Assembly (NCBI GenBank): GCA_015486785.1
Contig: WFQZ01000153.1
Location: forward strand, 1 to 20,015
From: Thermoflexales bacterium
GTDB taxonomy: Bacteria > Chloroflexota > Anaerolineae > B4-G1 > SLSP01
Reading direction: 5' to 3'
DNA: 20,015 nucleotides
The position numbers were made by a program, and so were the translations under genes. Under the pieces are notes generated by a model, which saw only the letters and a program-made list of their open reading frames with translations, made no database searches and had not been told where the DNA came from. Within the stretch, counting starts at the first letter, position 1, and each line of letters opens with the position of its first letter. Below are positions 8,404 to 15,983 of this stretch, piece by piece.

Positions 8404-8845
8404 AATGTTCCTTTTTAGTTTTAGATTTGATTGTAAATGCGGGCCGTGAGCCACGAATGGCCAGCACGCCCAAAGCAAGCCCCGCGCCGATCCCCGTGCC
8501 GAGGGTGTTCAGCCCCCAATCTTCCCACGAGGAAACGCGGCTAGGCAGCAACAATTGGGCCAGTTCAATGCCCAGGCTGAGCACCGCACCGCTTAACACG
8601 CCGACCGCGCCTCGCTGCCAAAAAGGCGCGTCGCAAGCAAGCGCGGCACAACATCCCAACGGGATAAAAACAGCGATGTTACCGGCGATATCAATGAACC
8701 AATGATACGAAACGCCGTGCTCGGCGGCGGGCACCGTAAGCGGTTGTAGATTTCCGGCAACTTCTGGGGCCGGGCGCAGCGTCATCCACAGCAGCCACAG
8801 CGAGATCAACCCTGCGCCCCAGCGCCAAATGCTATGCTTGTTCAA
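8384..8845 (-). CDS. VanZ-like small membrane protein
   Basis: This is a 153-residue protein with about four membrane segments (roughly 8-22, 50-70, 78-99, 110-131) and a basic C-terminal tail. The VanZ-family signature is present: GNIAVFIPLG (55-64) and the later pattern with Glu94, Gln97, Arg103, Asp109, Asn113, Gly116 and Gly120. VanZ family proteins are widespread; in enterococci one gives low-level teicoplanin resistance, but most have no known role. The best start is TTG 8845, which keeps the first membrane helix and overlaps the end of the threonine-synthase-like gene by 14 bp. The 3' end overlaps the next PLP gene by 20 bp. This double overlap means translation is probably coupled, and the gene is a true part of the operon. 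Confidence 0.85.
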   Translation of the reverse strand: MNKHSIWRWGAGLISLWLLWMTLRPAPEVAGNLQPLTVPAAEHGVSYHWFIDIAGNIAVFIPLGCCAALACDAPFWQRGAVGVLSGAVLSLGIELAQLLLPSRVSSWEDWGLNTLGTGIGAGLALGVLAIRGSRPAFTIKSKTKKEHYDRPND

Positions 8846-10076
8846 GTACCTGCTTCACTGCGTCCAAGTTTGGGGCAATGATGGGTGGTTCCGGGACGGT
8901 CTTCATCGCGCTGGCGATGTCCTTGAGACCGGAGCCGGTGAGCATCACCACGATCCGCTCTTCGGGGGAGACGATCCCCTCGTCCACGGCCTTCACCAAT
9001 CCGGCGTAAGCCGCTGCCGCTGCCGGCTCAGAGAAGACGCCGGTATTGCGAGCGATCACCGGGATGGCGGCCAAAATCTCTTCGTCGCTGACGGCTAAGT
9101 ACGCGCCATCCGTCTCGCGGACGGCGGCCAAGGCCTTGTTGCGGTCACGGGGCAGTCCGGCCACGATGCTATCGGCCACGGAATGAGCGGCGACCGGCTT
9201 CATTTCCCAACCGGCGACGCCGTTCTTCCAGGCCTCCACCAGCGGGGCCGATCCGGCGGCTTGCACGCCCATAATCTTGGGCATGTGATCAATCCAGCCC
9301 ATCGCCAGCAAGTCCTTCAATCCCTTGTGGACGCTGCCGATGATGCAGCCATCGCCCACCGGCACGAAGATGCGATCCGGCGCATCCCAGCCCAGTTGCT
9401 CGCAGATTTCGTAGACGGCGGTCTTTTTCCCCTCGGTCATATACGGATTGTAGGCCGTGTTGCGGTTGTACCATCCGAATTCCTTGGCGGCTTTGAGCGT
9501 CAACTCGAACGCATCATCATACGTGCCATCCACCAACATCACCCGCGCCCCGTAGATGAGATGCTGGGCGATCTTGGCCGGAGGCGCAGACTTGGGCACG
9601 AAGATCACGGCGGGCAATCCTATGCTGGCGGAAAGTCCGGCCAGCGCAGCAGCGGCATTCCCGGTGCTGGCGGTGGTGATGATCTCCGCCCCGACTTCTC
9701 GCGCTTTGACCACGGCCACAGACGAGGCACGGTCTTTGAAGGATGCAGTGGGATTGACGCCATCGTCCTTGACCCATAGATGTTGCAAGCCCAGTTTTTG
9801 GGCTAAACGCGGTGCCGGGTAGAGCGGCGTCCAGCCCACCCGCAGCGGCGGGACCGGCGAATCCGGCTCCACGGCGATGAGCGGCTTGTATCGCCACATC
9901 GTGTAATCGTAGTTCTGTGCCAATGATTCGCGGCTGATGCGTGATTTGATCACATCGTAATCGTACAACACATCCACCGTGCCGTCGTCCCCGTGCTTGG
10001 GGCAGACGTAGGAGATCTCGTCAACGCCGTATTCCGCACCACAAATCGTGCATTTCAAACCAATTACGTGATCCAT
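8832..10076 (-). CDS. threonine-synthase-like PLP enzyme with N-terminal zinc ribbon
   Basis: ATG 10076 is preferred because GAGGT lies 5 nt upstream; an upstream in-frame TTG at 10100 sits inside a hairpin. The 414-residue protein opens with a zinc-ribbon-like pattern (C9, C12, C25, possibly H28), common in the archaeal/bacterial long threonine synthases. The Schiff-base lysine is Lys114 in NPTASFKDRAS, followed by the STGNAAAALAG loop (137-147) and GDGCIIGS (phosphate loop). By homology alone it would be called threonine synthase (O-phosphohomoserine to threonine). However, it lies between carbamate kinase and another PLP enzyme, away from any thrA/thrB or homoserine kinase gene, so an ammonia-lyase or beta-elimination role in this cluster should be considered. 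I leave the symbol empty for that reason. Confidence 0.85.
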   Translation of the reverse strand: MDHVIGLKCTICGAEYGVDEISYVCPKHGDDGTVDVLYDYDVIKSRISRESLAQNYDYTMWRYKPLIAVEPDSPVPPLRVGWTPLYPAPRLAQKLGLQHLWVKDDGVNPTASFKDRASSVAVVKAREVGAEIITTASTGNAAAALAGLSASIGLPAVIFVPKSAPPAKIAQHLIYGARVMLVDGTYDDAFELTLKAAKEFGWYNRNTAYNPYMTEGKKTAVYEICEQLGWDAPDRIFVPVGDGCIIGSVHKGLKDLLAMGWIDHMPKIMGVQAAGSAPLVEAWKNGVAGWEMKPVAAHSVADSIVAGLPRDRNKALAAVRETDGAYLAVSDEEILAAIPVIARNTGVFSEPAAAAAYAGLVKAVDEGIVSPEERIVVMLTGSGLKDIASAMKTVPEPPIIAPNLDAVKQVLEQA

Positions 10077-10090
10077 TCTTACCTCGTTTA

Positions 10091-10118
10091 GGAGTCCCAA
10101 GACAAGGCCTGGGACTCC
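10091..10118 (-). promoter_or_regulatory. inter-gene hairpin between carbamate kinase and the threonine-synthase-like gene
   Basis: Perfect 9-bp arms GGAGTCCCA (10091-10099) and TGGGACTCC (10110-10118) surround a 10-nt loop. It starts 10 nt after the carbamate kinase stop codon and ends 14 nt before the next ATG, just ahead of its ribosome site. No T-run follows, so it is more likely an mRNA processing or stability element than a terminator. Confidence 0.6.
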
Positions 10119-10127
10119 CGTTGTCCC

Positions 10128-11084
10128 TTAGTCGGGGATGATCCGCGTGCCGGTCTTGCCGTCGAGGGCGTCGGTGATGTGGGCGGGATCGGTGATGATG
10201 GCTTCTTTGCCGCCGGCTTCCAGATACCACAGGATCGCCTGGACTTTGGGGTACATGCTCCCCTTGGCGAAGTGGCCTTCTTCCATGTACTTCTTGGCCT
10301 CGGAAACGGTCATCACGTCAATGGCCTTCTCTTCGGGCGTGTTGTAGTTGAGGTACACCTTTTCCACAGCGGTGGAGATCAGGAACAAGTCGGCGTTGAT
10401 GGAGCGGGCCAGCAATGAGGAAGCGTAGTCTTTGTCAATTACAGCGGCCACGCCCATGTATTTCCCCTCATCGTCTTGAATGACCGGAATGCCGCCGCCG
10501 CCCACGGTGATCGTGCAGATGCCGTTATCCAGCAAGGTTTGCACGGCGGGCAATTCGACGATCTTCTGCGGGATGGGGGACGGAACGACACGCCGCCAGC
10601 CACGCCCGGAATCTTCCACGATGTCCCATCCGTCTTTCTCGGCCCGCGCCTTGGCCTCGGCCTCGTCCATGAAGCTGCCGATGGGCTTGCTGGGGTTCTT
10701 GAAGGCGGGATCGTTCTTGTCTACCAGCACCTGGGTGACGACGGTCGCCACGTTCTTGGTCATGCCTCGGTCTTGGAAGTCGTTGACCAAGTTCTGCTGA
10801 AGCGCGTATCCGATGGCCCCTTGCGTATCGGCCCCGCAGACATCCAGCGGAACTTCGTGCATGCCTTCCACCTTCGCGGCGATCTCGGAGCGGCGCAGGA
10901 TGAATCCGACCTGCGGGCCGTTCCCGTGCCCGATGGCAACGTCCCAGCCCCGCTCAATCATCGCGGCGATGTGGTGCGCGGTTTCCTTCGCGGCCTGGTA
11001 CTGGTCTTGTACGGATTGATGTTGCTTGCTTTTGATCAGTGAGTTTCCACCGATGGCAATGACTGCCCATTTCTTATCTGCCAT
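10128..11084 (-). CDS. arcC: carbamate kinase
   Basis: The enzyme interconverts carbamoyl phosphate + ADP with carbamate + ATP in the cytoplasm; in catabolic clusters it runs toward ATP. The 318-residue sequence is a full-length family member: IGGNSL near the start (11-16), GHGNGPQVG (52-60), DVCGADTQGAIGYAL (81-95), RRVVPSPIP (164-172), GGGGIPV (195-201), VIDKDYASSLLA (215-226) and GKTGTRI at the end. TAGGAGAGCAAAAATG gives a good start at 11084. Arginine-deiminase genes (arcA, a standard arcB) are absent; instead two unusual carbamoyltransferases lie directly upstream, which presumably supply its carbamoyl phosphate. A terminator-like hairpin sits between it and the upstream gene, so its expression may be partly uncoupled from theirs. 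Confidence 0.96.
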   Translation of the reverse strand: MADKKWAVIAIGGNSLIKSKQHQSVQDQYQAAKETAHHIAAMIERGWDVAIGHGNGPQVGFILRRSEIAAKVEGMHEVPLDVCGADTQGAIGYALQQNLVNDFQDRGMTKNVATVVTQVLVDKNDPAFKNPSKPIGSFMDEAEAKARAEKDGWDIVEDSGRGWRRVVPSPIPQKIVELPAVQTLLDNGICTITVGGGGIPVIQDDEGKYMGVAAVIDKDYASSLLARSINADLFLISTAVEKVYLNYNTPEEKAIDVMTVSEAKKYMEEGHFAKGSMYPKVQAILWYLEAGGKEAIITDPAHITDALDGKTGTRIIPD

Positions 11085-11110
11085 TTTTGCTCTCCTAAAA
11101 GTTTTTCACC

Positions 11111-11147
11111 TGAAAAAGAAAACAGGGGCGGGGGAAATTCCCCCGCC
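11111..11147 (-). terminator. terminator or attenuator inside the cluster, upstream of carbamate kinase
   Basis: On the minus strand, GGCGGGGGA and TCCCCCGCC form a 9-bp GC-rich stem with a 3-nt loop (11127-11147), followed by a T-rich run (GTTTTCTTTTTC, 11111-11122). It begins 8 bp past the stop of the knotted carbamoyltransferase gene and ends 27 bp before the arcC ATG. The form is that of an intrinsic terminator, yet the genes on both sides appear functionally linked. Confidence 0.75.
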
Positions 11148-11155
11148 GCCAGGGT

Positions 11156-12136
11156 TTACCACATTGTGAGTGCCATCACGGCCTTTTGGGCGTGGAGGCG
11201 GTTTTCGGCCTGGTCGAAGACGACCGATTGCGGCCCGTCCATAACCTCGCTGGTGACCTCAATATCGCGGTCGGCGGGCAGCGGGTGCATGTAGATGGCG
11301 CCGGGTTTGGCGAGGGCCATCTTGCGGGCGTCGGTGATCCAGTCCTTGTACTTATCCTGGATGCGCTTGCCCTCTTCGGGATCGCTGGTGGTCATCAGCG
11401 GGCCCCAGGACTTGGCGTAGACGACGTCGGCATCCGCGAACCCTTCTTCCATATCGTGGACGACTTCGAACTTCACACCGTGGATGCGGGCTTGCTCTCG
11501 CGCCTGCTCCATAATGTCGGGCATCAACTCAAACTCCGGCGGGTAGGCCAGGGTAACATCCATCCCGAAGCGGGGCATCTGGAGGATCAAAGATTGCGGC
11601 ACGGACAGCGGCTTGAGGTAAGAGGAAGCGTAGGCCCAGGAAACGACGATTTTCTTGCCGCGCAAGTCCTTGCCTTTCTTCTCCTGGATCGTCATCAGGT
11701 CGGCCAAGCACTGGTGCGGGTGATACTTATCGCACTGCATGTTCAGCACCGGAGCGCGGGAGGCTTCCGCCACCCAGTTGAGGTATTTGTTGCCGTAGCC
11801 CCAGTCCACCTGACGAATGGCCAGCCCGTCGAAGTAGCGGCCCAAGATTTCGCCGATTTCCTTGGCCGTATCGCCATGGGAAACCTGCGTGGTGCGGGAG
11901 TCAATGAACGCCGGGTGTCCGCCCAATTGCGCCATACCGGCCTCAAAGGAGCAGCGGGTGCGGGTGCTGCTGAAGAAGAACAGCATTCCCAAGGTCTTAT
12001 CGCGCAGGTAGGGATGCGGCTCGCCCAACGCTCGCTTGCGCTTGAGGTCCCAGGCAACCTCCAAGACGGTTTCGACTTCTTCCTTCGTAAAATCTAGGTC
12101 GCTGATCAGATCGCGGCCTCGTAAGTTGGTGATCAT
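11156..12136 (-). CDS. knotted carbamoyltransferase, YgeW / acetylornithine-carbamoyltransferase-like
   Basis: This is a 326-residue transcarbamylase. The carbamoyl-phosphate site is intact: SSTRTR at 56-61, HPHQ at 139-142 (family HPxQ). The stretch SWAYASSYLKPLSVPQSL (166-183) resembles the Pro-rich loop that threads the backbone knot in YgeW and N-acetylornithine carbamoyltransferase, and VVYAKSWG (238-245) plus the ending ENRLHAQKAVM (311-321) resemble the acetylornithine enzyme. The standard ornithine-enzyme SMG motif is absent, so this is not an ordinary ArgF. The carbamoyl-binding motif near the end is HPLP (284-287), as in aspartate carbamoyltransferase, rather than HCLP. The substrate is unknown; next to carbamate kinase the likely direction is phosphorolysis of a carbamoyl-amino compound. 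ATG 12136 follows GGAGGAAACTTAA; the gap to the upstream carbamoyltransferase gene is 34 bp. Confidence 0.85.
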   Translation of the reverse strand: MITNLRGRDLISDLDFTKEEVETVLEVAWDLKRKRALGEPHPYLRDKTLGMLFFFSSTRTRCSFEAGMAQLGGHPAFIDSRTTQVSHGDTAKEIGEILGRYFDGLAIRQVDWGYGNKYLNWVAEASRAPVLNMQCDKYHPHQCLADLMTIQEKKGKDLRGKKIVVSWAYASSYLKPLSVPQSLILQMPRFGMDVTLAYPPEFELMPDIMEQAREQARIHGVKFEVVHDMEEGFADADVVYAKSWGPLMTTSDPEEGKRIQDKYKDWITDARKMALAKPGAIYMHPLPADRDIEVTSEVMDGPQSVVFDQAENRLHAQKAVMALTMW

Positions 12137-12170
12137 TTAAGTTTCCTCCTAAAAATACGTCAGAGCGGAA

Positions 12171-13121
12171 TTATTCCATCGCGCCCAGCACCAAGCCCAA
12201 CAACGCCATGCGCATCACGACGCCGTTGAAAGCCTCTTGCCAGTAGCGTGACCAGCGGGTGATATCCACATCGGTGGGGATTTCATCCATGCGCGGGAAG
12301 GAGTGCAGCAAGATCGCGTCGGACTTGGCCTTGTTCGTGAGCAGCTCGCGGGTGATCTTGTAATTGGCGGGGGTGATGCCGTGCTCACCGGCTTCCTGGC
12401 GGGCCTTGGTGTAGTCTGGCTGCACCACCGGCTCCACAAGGATCACGTCCGCGTCGGCGATGGCCTGCTCCACGTGCTCCACCTCTTGGTAGTTGAGGCT
12501 GTATTGGTTCAGCTCCGCCTTCATCTCTTCGGTCAAGGACATTTCCGGCGGGGAAACGAAGGTGATGGGGCAATCGAACTGCGTGAGCGCGTAGGCCAAG
12601 GAGTGCATCGTGCGCATGCGCATATCGCCCACGGCCAACCACTTCAAGCCATCAAGGCGGCCCTTTTCGCGCCATACGGTGTACAAGTCGGTCAAAATCT
12701 GCGTGGGGTGTTCGCCCCAGCCATCGCCACCGTTGATGATCGGCACGCTGGCCCACTTGGCGGCCTCGGCAGGCGCACCCTGCTTGAAGTGGCGCATCAC
12801 GATCACGTCACCGTAGCATTCCAACATCTTCACCGTGTCTTTGATGGATTCCTGATACCAGTCTCCGGCGCGGGTCATCTTGGCATCGGAGAAGCCGGTC
12901 ACATGCCCGCCCAAGCGGTGCATAGCGGCCTCGTGAGCCAAGCGCGTGCGGGTGGATGGCTGATAGAATGCGACCACCATGGTCTTTTCTTTGAGCATAT
13001 CAACGTTGCGGCGATTGCGAGCGATTGGCTCCATTTGTTCGGCGACTTCGAGGACGCGGAAGAACTCGTTGCGCTCAAAATCCTTCAAGGAAAGAATGTC
13101 ACGACCCATAAAACTACGCAT
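12171..13121 (-). CDS. aspartate-carbamoyltransferase-like enzyme with altered amino-acid site
   Basis: This 316-residue protein is clearly related to the PyrB catalytic chain (QPSTRTRLAHEAAMHRLGG at 54-72, HPTQILTDLYT at 138-148, RTMHSLAYAL, FNGVVMRMALLGLVLG at the end). The carbamoyl-phosphate residues are kept: S56-T57-R58-T59, Arg110, His138, Gln141 and Arg170. The aspartate-side residues are not. The flexible loop that carries Lys84 in E. coli PyrB reads TRAGDWYQE (83-91) with no lysine at that place; the TRVQKER motif with Arg229 has become EPVVQPDY (230-237); and HPLPR has become HSFPR (273-277). Family knowledge says those residues bind aspartate, so another acceptor is likely. No pyrI or other pyrimidine gene is adjacent. 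TTAGGAGG lies 9 nt before ATG 13121. It is the first enzyme gene after the GntR regulator. Confidence 0.85.
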   Translation of the reverse strand: MRSFMGRDILSLKDFERNEFFRVLEVAEQMEPIARNRRNVDMLKEKTMVVAFYQPSTRTRLAHEAAMHRLGGHVTGFSDAKMTRAGDWYQESIKDTVKMLECYGDVIVMRHFKQGAPAEAAKWASVPIINGGDGWGEHPTQILTDLYTVWREKGRLDGLKWLAVGDMRMRTMHSLAYALTQFDCPITFVSPPEMSLTEEMKAELNQYSLNYQEVEHVEQAIADADVILVEPVVQPDYTKARQEAGEHGITPANYKITRELLTNKAKSDAILLHSFPRMDEIPTDVDITRWSRYWQEAFNGVVMRMALLGLVLGAME

Positions 13122-13159
13122 AGTACAGTACCTCCTAAGGTAAAAGTGAATTTGGAATC

Positions 13160-13179
13160 AACAAGTGCCAACACTTGTT
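13160..13179. promoter_or_regulatory. inverted repeat, candidate operator before the carbamoyltransferase genes
   Basis: Arms AACAAGTG and CACTTGTT are perfectly complementary over 8 bp with a 4-bp spacer. The site lies 38 bp before the ATG of the first enzyme gene and just after the gntR stop codon. There is no T-run on either side, so an operator for the adjacent regulator is more likely than a terminator. No clear -35/-10 pair was found in this gap. Confidence 0.5.
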
Positions 13180-13180
13180 A

Positions 13181-13194
13181 ATTGATACATCAAT
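13181..13194. promoter_or_regulatory. second palindrome overlapping the end of gntR
   Basis: ATTGAT and ATCAAT are perfect 6-bp arms with a 2-bp spacer, immediately next to the first inverted repeat and covering the gntR stop codon. AT-rich and symmetric, it could be a second binding site, but short AT-rich palindromes also arise by chance. Confidence 0.35.
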
Positions 13195-13927
13195 GGCCTA
13201 CTCGTCTCATCACGTGGAACCTGAAATGTCCCGGCACAAAGTAACTGACCGAGTAGTCCACAATTTTATCGTCATAGCTAAACAATTGCGCGGTCAGCTT
13301 GAGTAACGCCGACCCTTTGCTGACGTGCAGCCGTGTGGCAAACTTCGTACTGGCGGCCACCGCAGCGATCTCGGTGCGCGAGGTGGTCAAGATCGGGGTG
13401 CCACGGGAGAGGAAGATCTCCAACACCGAACCGTTAAAGTCTGCCCCCAGTTTCTCGCGGGTCAGATAGGTAAGCGGGACAATGTCCCGCAGGTCGGCCA
13501 CCGGCACGCCGGAAACAGCGATCACGCGATTGACCACCAAAACCTCTAGCCGGGTGCCGCGCTCGTATCCCAGCCCATAAACTTCCGTAGGGGTAGCGAA
13601 CCGCTCCTGCACATCCAGGTGAGCCATCTCTGTTTCCAGTTCCAGCCGCGCGGACATCCGTTCGATGCTCTCCAGCACCTCCAAACCGGCCTCCAGCACC
13701 GGCTTAGCCACAAACGTGCCCACCCCATGACGGCGCACAAGTAAGCCACGCTCAATGAGAGTTCTAATAACCTCTCGGAGCGTGGCTCGACTCACCCCTA
13801 ATTGCCGTGCTAAGTCCGGCTCTGATGGCAACCGATCTCCTGGATGCAGTGACTCCAACATTGCCAGCAAAGTCTCTTCGACTTGCACGTGAGGCGGACG
13901 TACTTTGTGATGATTGGATATAGCCAT
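13190..13927 (-). CDS. GntR-family transcriptional regulator with UTRA effector domain (HutC type)
   Basis: This is a 245-residue DNA-binding regulator. Residues about 14-76 form the winged helix-turn-helix (LPSEPDLARQLGVSRATLRE, then LIERGLLVRRHGVGTFV). Residues about 95-240 form a UTRA-type ligand domain with the usual late pattern of a small-molecule sensor (LEVLVVNRVIAVSGVPVAD, later YSVSYFVPGHFRF). ATG 13927 is chosen because GGAGG sits 5 nt upstream; the upstream ATG at 13948 overlaps the -10 box and so cannot be on the transcript. The gene precedes two carbamoyltransferases, carbamate kinase and two PLP enzymes on the same strand, so it is the probable local regulator of that cluster and perhaps of itself. 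The inducer is unknown, but a pathway substrate or intermediate is a natural guess. Confidence 0.9.
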   Translation of the reverse strand: MAISNHHKVRPPHVQVEETLLAMLESLHPGDRLPSEPDLARQLGVSRATLREVIRTLIERGLLVRRHGVGTFVAKPVLEAGLEVLESIERMSARLELETEMAHLDVQERFATPTEVYGLGYERGTRLEVLVVNRVIAVSGVPVADLRDIVPLTYLTREKLGADFNGSVLEIFLSRGTPILTTSRTEIAAVAASTKFATRLHVSKGSALLKLTAQLFSYDDKIVDYSVSYFVPGHFRFHVMRRVGH

Positions 13928-13946
13928 AGCAGCCTCCAATGAAGTC

Positions 13947-13974
13947 ATTATAAATCGGTTGTCTGACATGTCAA
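13947..13974 (-). promoter_or_regulatory. near-consensus sigma70 promoter of gntR with embedded palindrome
   Basis: Read on the minus strand, TTGACA (13969-13974) and TATAAT (13947-13952) are both perfect consensus hexamers, 16 bp apart. A perfect palindrome TGTCTGACA (13960-13968, GT-NNN-AC form) occupies the spacer next to the -35 box, and the overlapping GACATGTC (13965-13972) covers part of the -35. A repressor bound here would block RNA polymerase, which suggests autoregulation by GntR. Transcription would start near 13940, leaving a leader of only about 13 nt. Confidence 0.8.
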
Positions 13975-13988
13975 TCTGGCTTGCTCCG

Positions 13989-14441
13989 TCAATCGAGGAA
14001 CGCGCCCAGCTCCAAAACGAAGTACACGTCGGCTCCACGGCGATGCGTCCGCCGAAAGCCAAACTGCTCGTAGAAGGCCACCGCGTCCCGCCAACCGGCA
14101 GTCGTTTCCAGGATCGCGCTTCGGTAACCGGCTTGCCGCGCACGGCGGCACAAACTTTCCAAAATGCGCCGCCCAATGCCCTGCCGCCGCCAGGCGCGGG
14201 CGACCGACATCCTGACGATTTCCACGGTCTCTTGTGAGCGCGGGATGAACGTCCCCGTGCCCACGACTTCCCCATTGAGCCAAGCCACCAAGATCACGCC
14301 GTGGCCGTAAGCGCGTTTCAAGTCCCGCAGATCGGGATTCAAGCTCTCATCCAAGGTTCCCCAGCGTTCCTCAAGCCCGGCCAGGATGAGCGCACGCACG
14401 GCAGGTTGATCTTCGGGGCGGAACTCGCGGATCTCAATCAA
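13989..14441 (-). CDS. GNAT-family N-acetyltransferase
   Basis: This is a 150-residue single-domain acetyltransferase using acetyl-CoA. The CoA pyrophosphate loop is RRQGIGRRIL (85-94), preceded by the beta-4 strand EIVRMSVARAWR, and the C-terminal FYEQFGFRR is also typical. The acceptor cannot be predicted. I choose TTG 14441 (AGGA about 10 nt upstream). An earlier in-frame TTG at 14465 lies inside the T-run of the cysS terminator, so it is unlikely to be the start, although the weak start signal leaves some doubt. The gene sits between the cysS terminator and the gntR promoter, so it may have its own weak promoter or depend on read-through; no link with the carbamoyltransferase cluster is evident beyond position. 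Confidence 0.82.
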   Translation of the reverse strand: MIEIREFRPEDQPAVRALILAGLEERWGTLDESLNPDLRDLKRAYGHGVILVAWLNGEVVGTGTFIPRSQETVEIVRMSVARAWRRQGIGRRILESLCRRARQAGYRSAILETTAGWRDAVAFYEQFGFRRTHRRGADVYFVLELGAFLD

Positions 14442-14458
14442 GGTGACGTGGTCCTGGG

Positions 14459-14495
14459 AAAACAAAAAGACGGGCGGAAGGGAATTCCGCCCGTC
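14459..14495 (-). terminator. rho-independent terminator of cysS
   Basis: On the minus strand, GACGGGCGGAA and TTCCGCCCGTC form a perfect 11-bp stem with a 5-nt loop (14469-14495), followed by TTTTTGTTTT (14459-14468). It starts 12 bp past the cysS stop codon. Confidence 0.92.
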
Positions 14496-14507
14496 GCGAG
14501 AGGTTGT

Positions 14508-15953
<1,446 letters not shown>

Positions 15954-15983
15954 TTCACATCCCTCGTTCGCTGATTTCTCGAA

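Noticed and set aside
8384..8845. Glycopeptide resistance determinant because of the VanZ match
   Set aside because: No vanA/H/X/R/S genes are nearby and VanZ-like proteins are widespread without any link to resistance.
10128..12136. Standard arginine deiminase (arcABC) operon
   Set aside because: There is no arginine deiminase gene, and the carbamoyltransferases lack the ornithine-enzyme SMG motif.
12171..13121. Ordinary pyrB of pyrimidine biosynthesis
   Set aside because: The Lys84 and Arg229 equivalents are missing, HPLP is HSFP, no pyrI, pyrC or carA/B gene is near, and the neighbours are catabolic.
13160..13179. Rho-independent terminator of gntR
   Set aside because: The stem is AT-rich and no T-run follows on the minus strand, so an operator is a better reading.
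13928..14275. N-terminal extension of the GntR protein in the same frame
   Set aside because: The extension covers the gntR promoter and most of the GNAT gene in another frame and has low-complexity composition; a good ribosome site supports ATG 13927.
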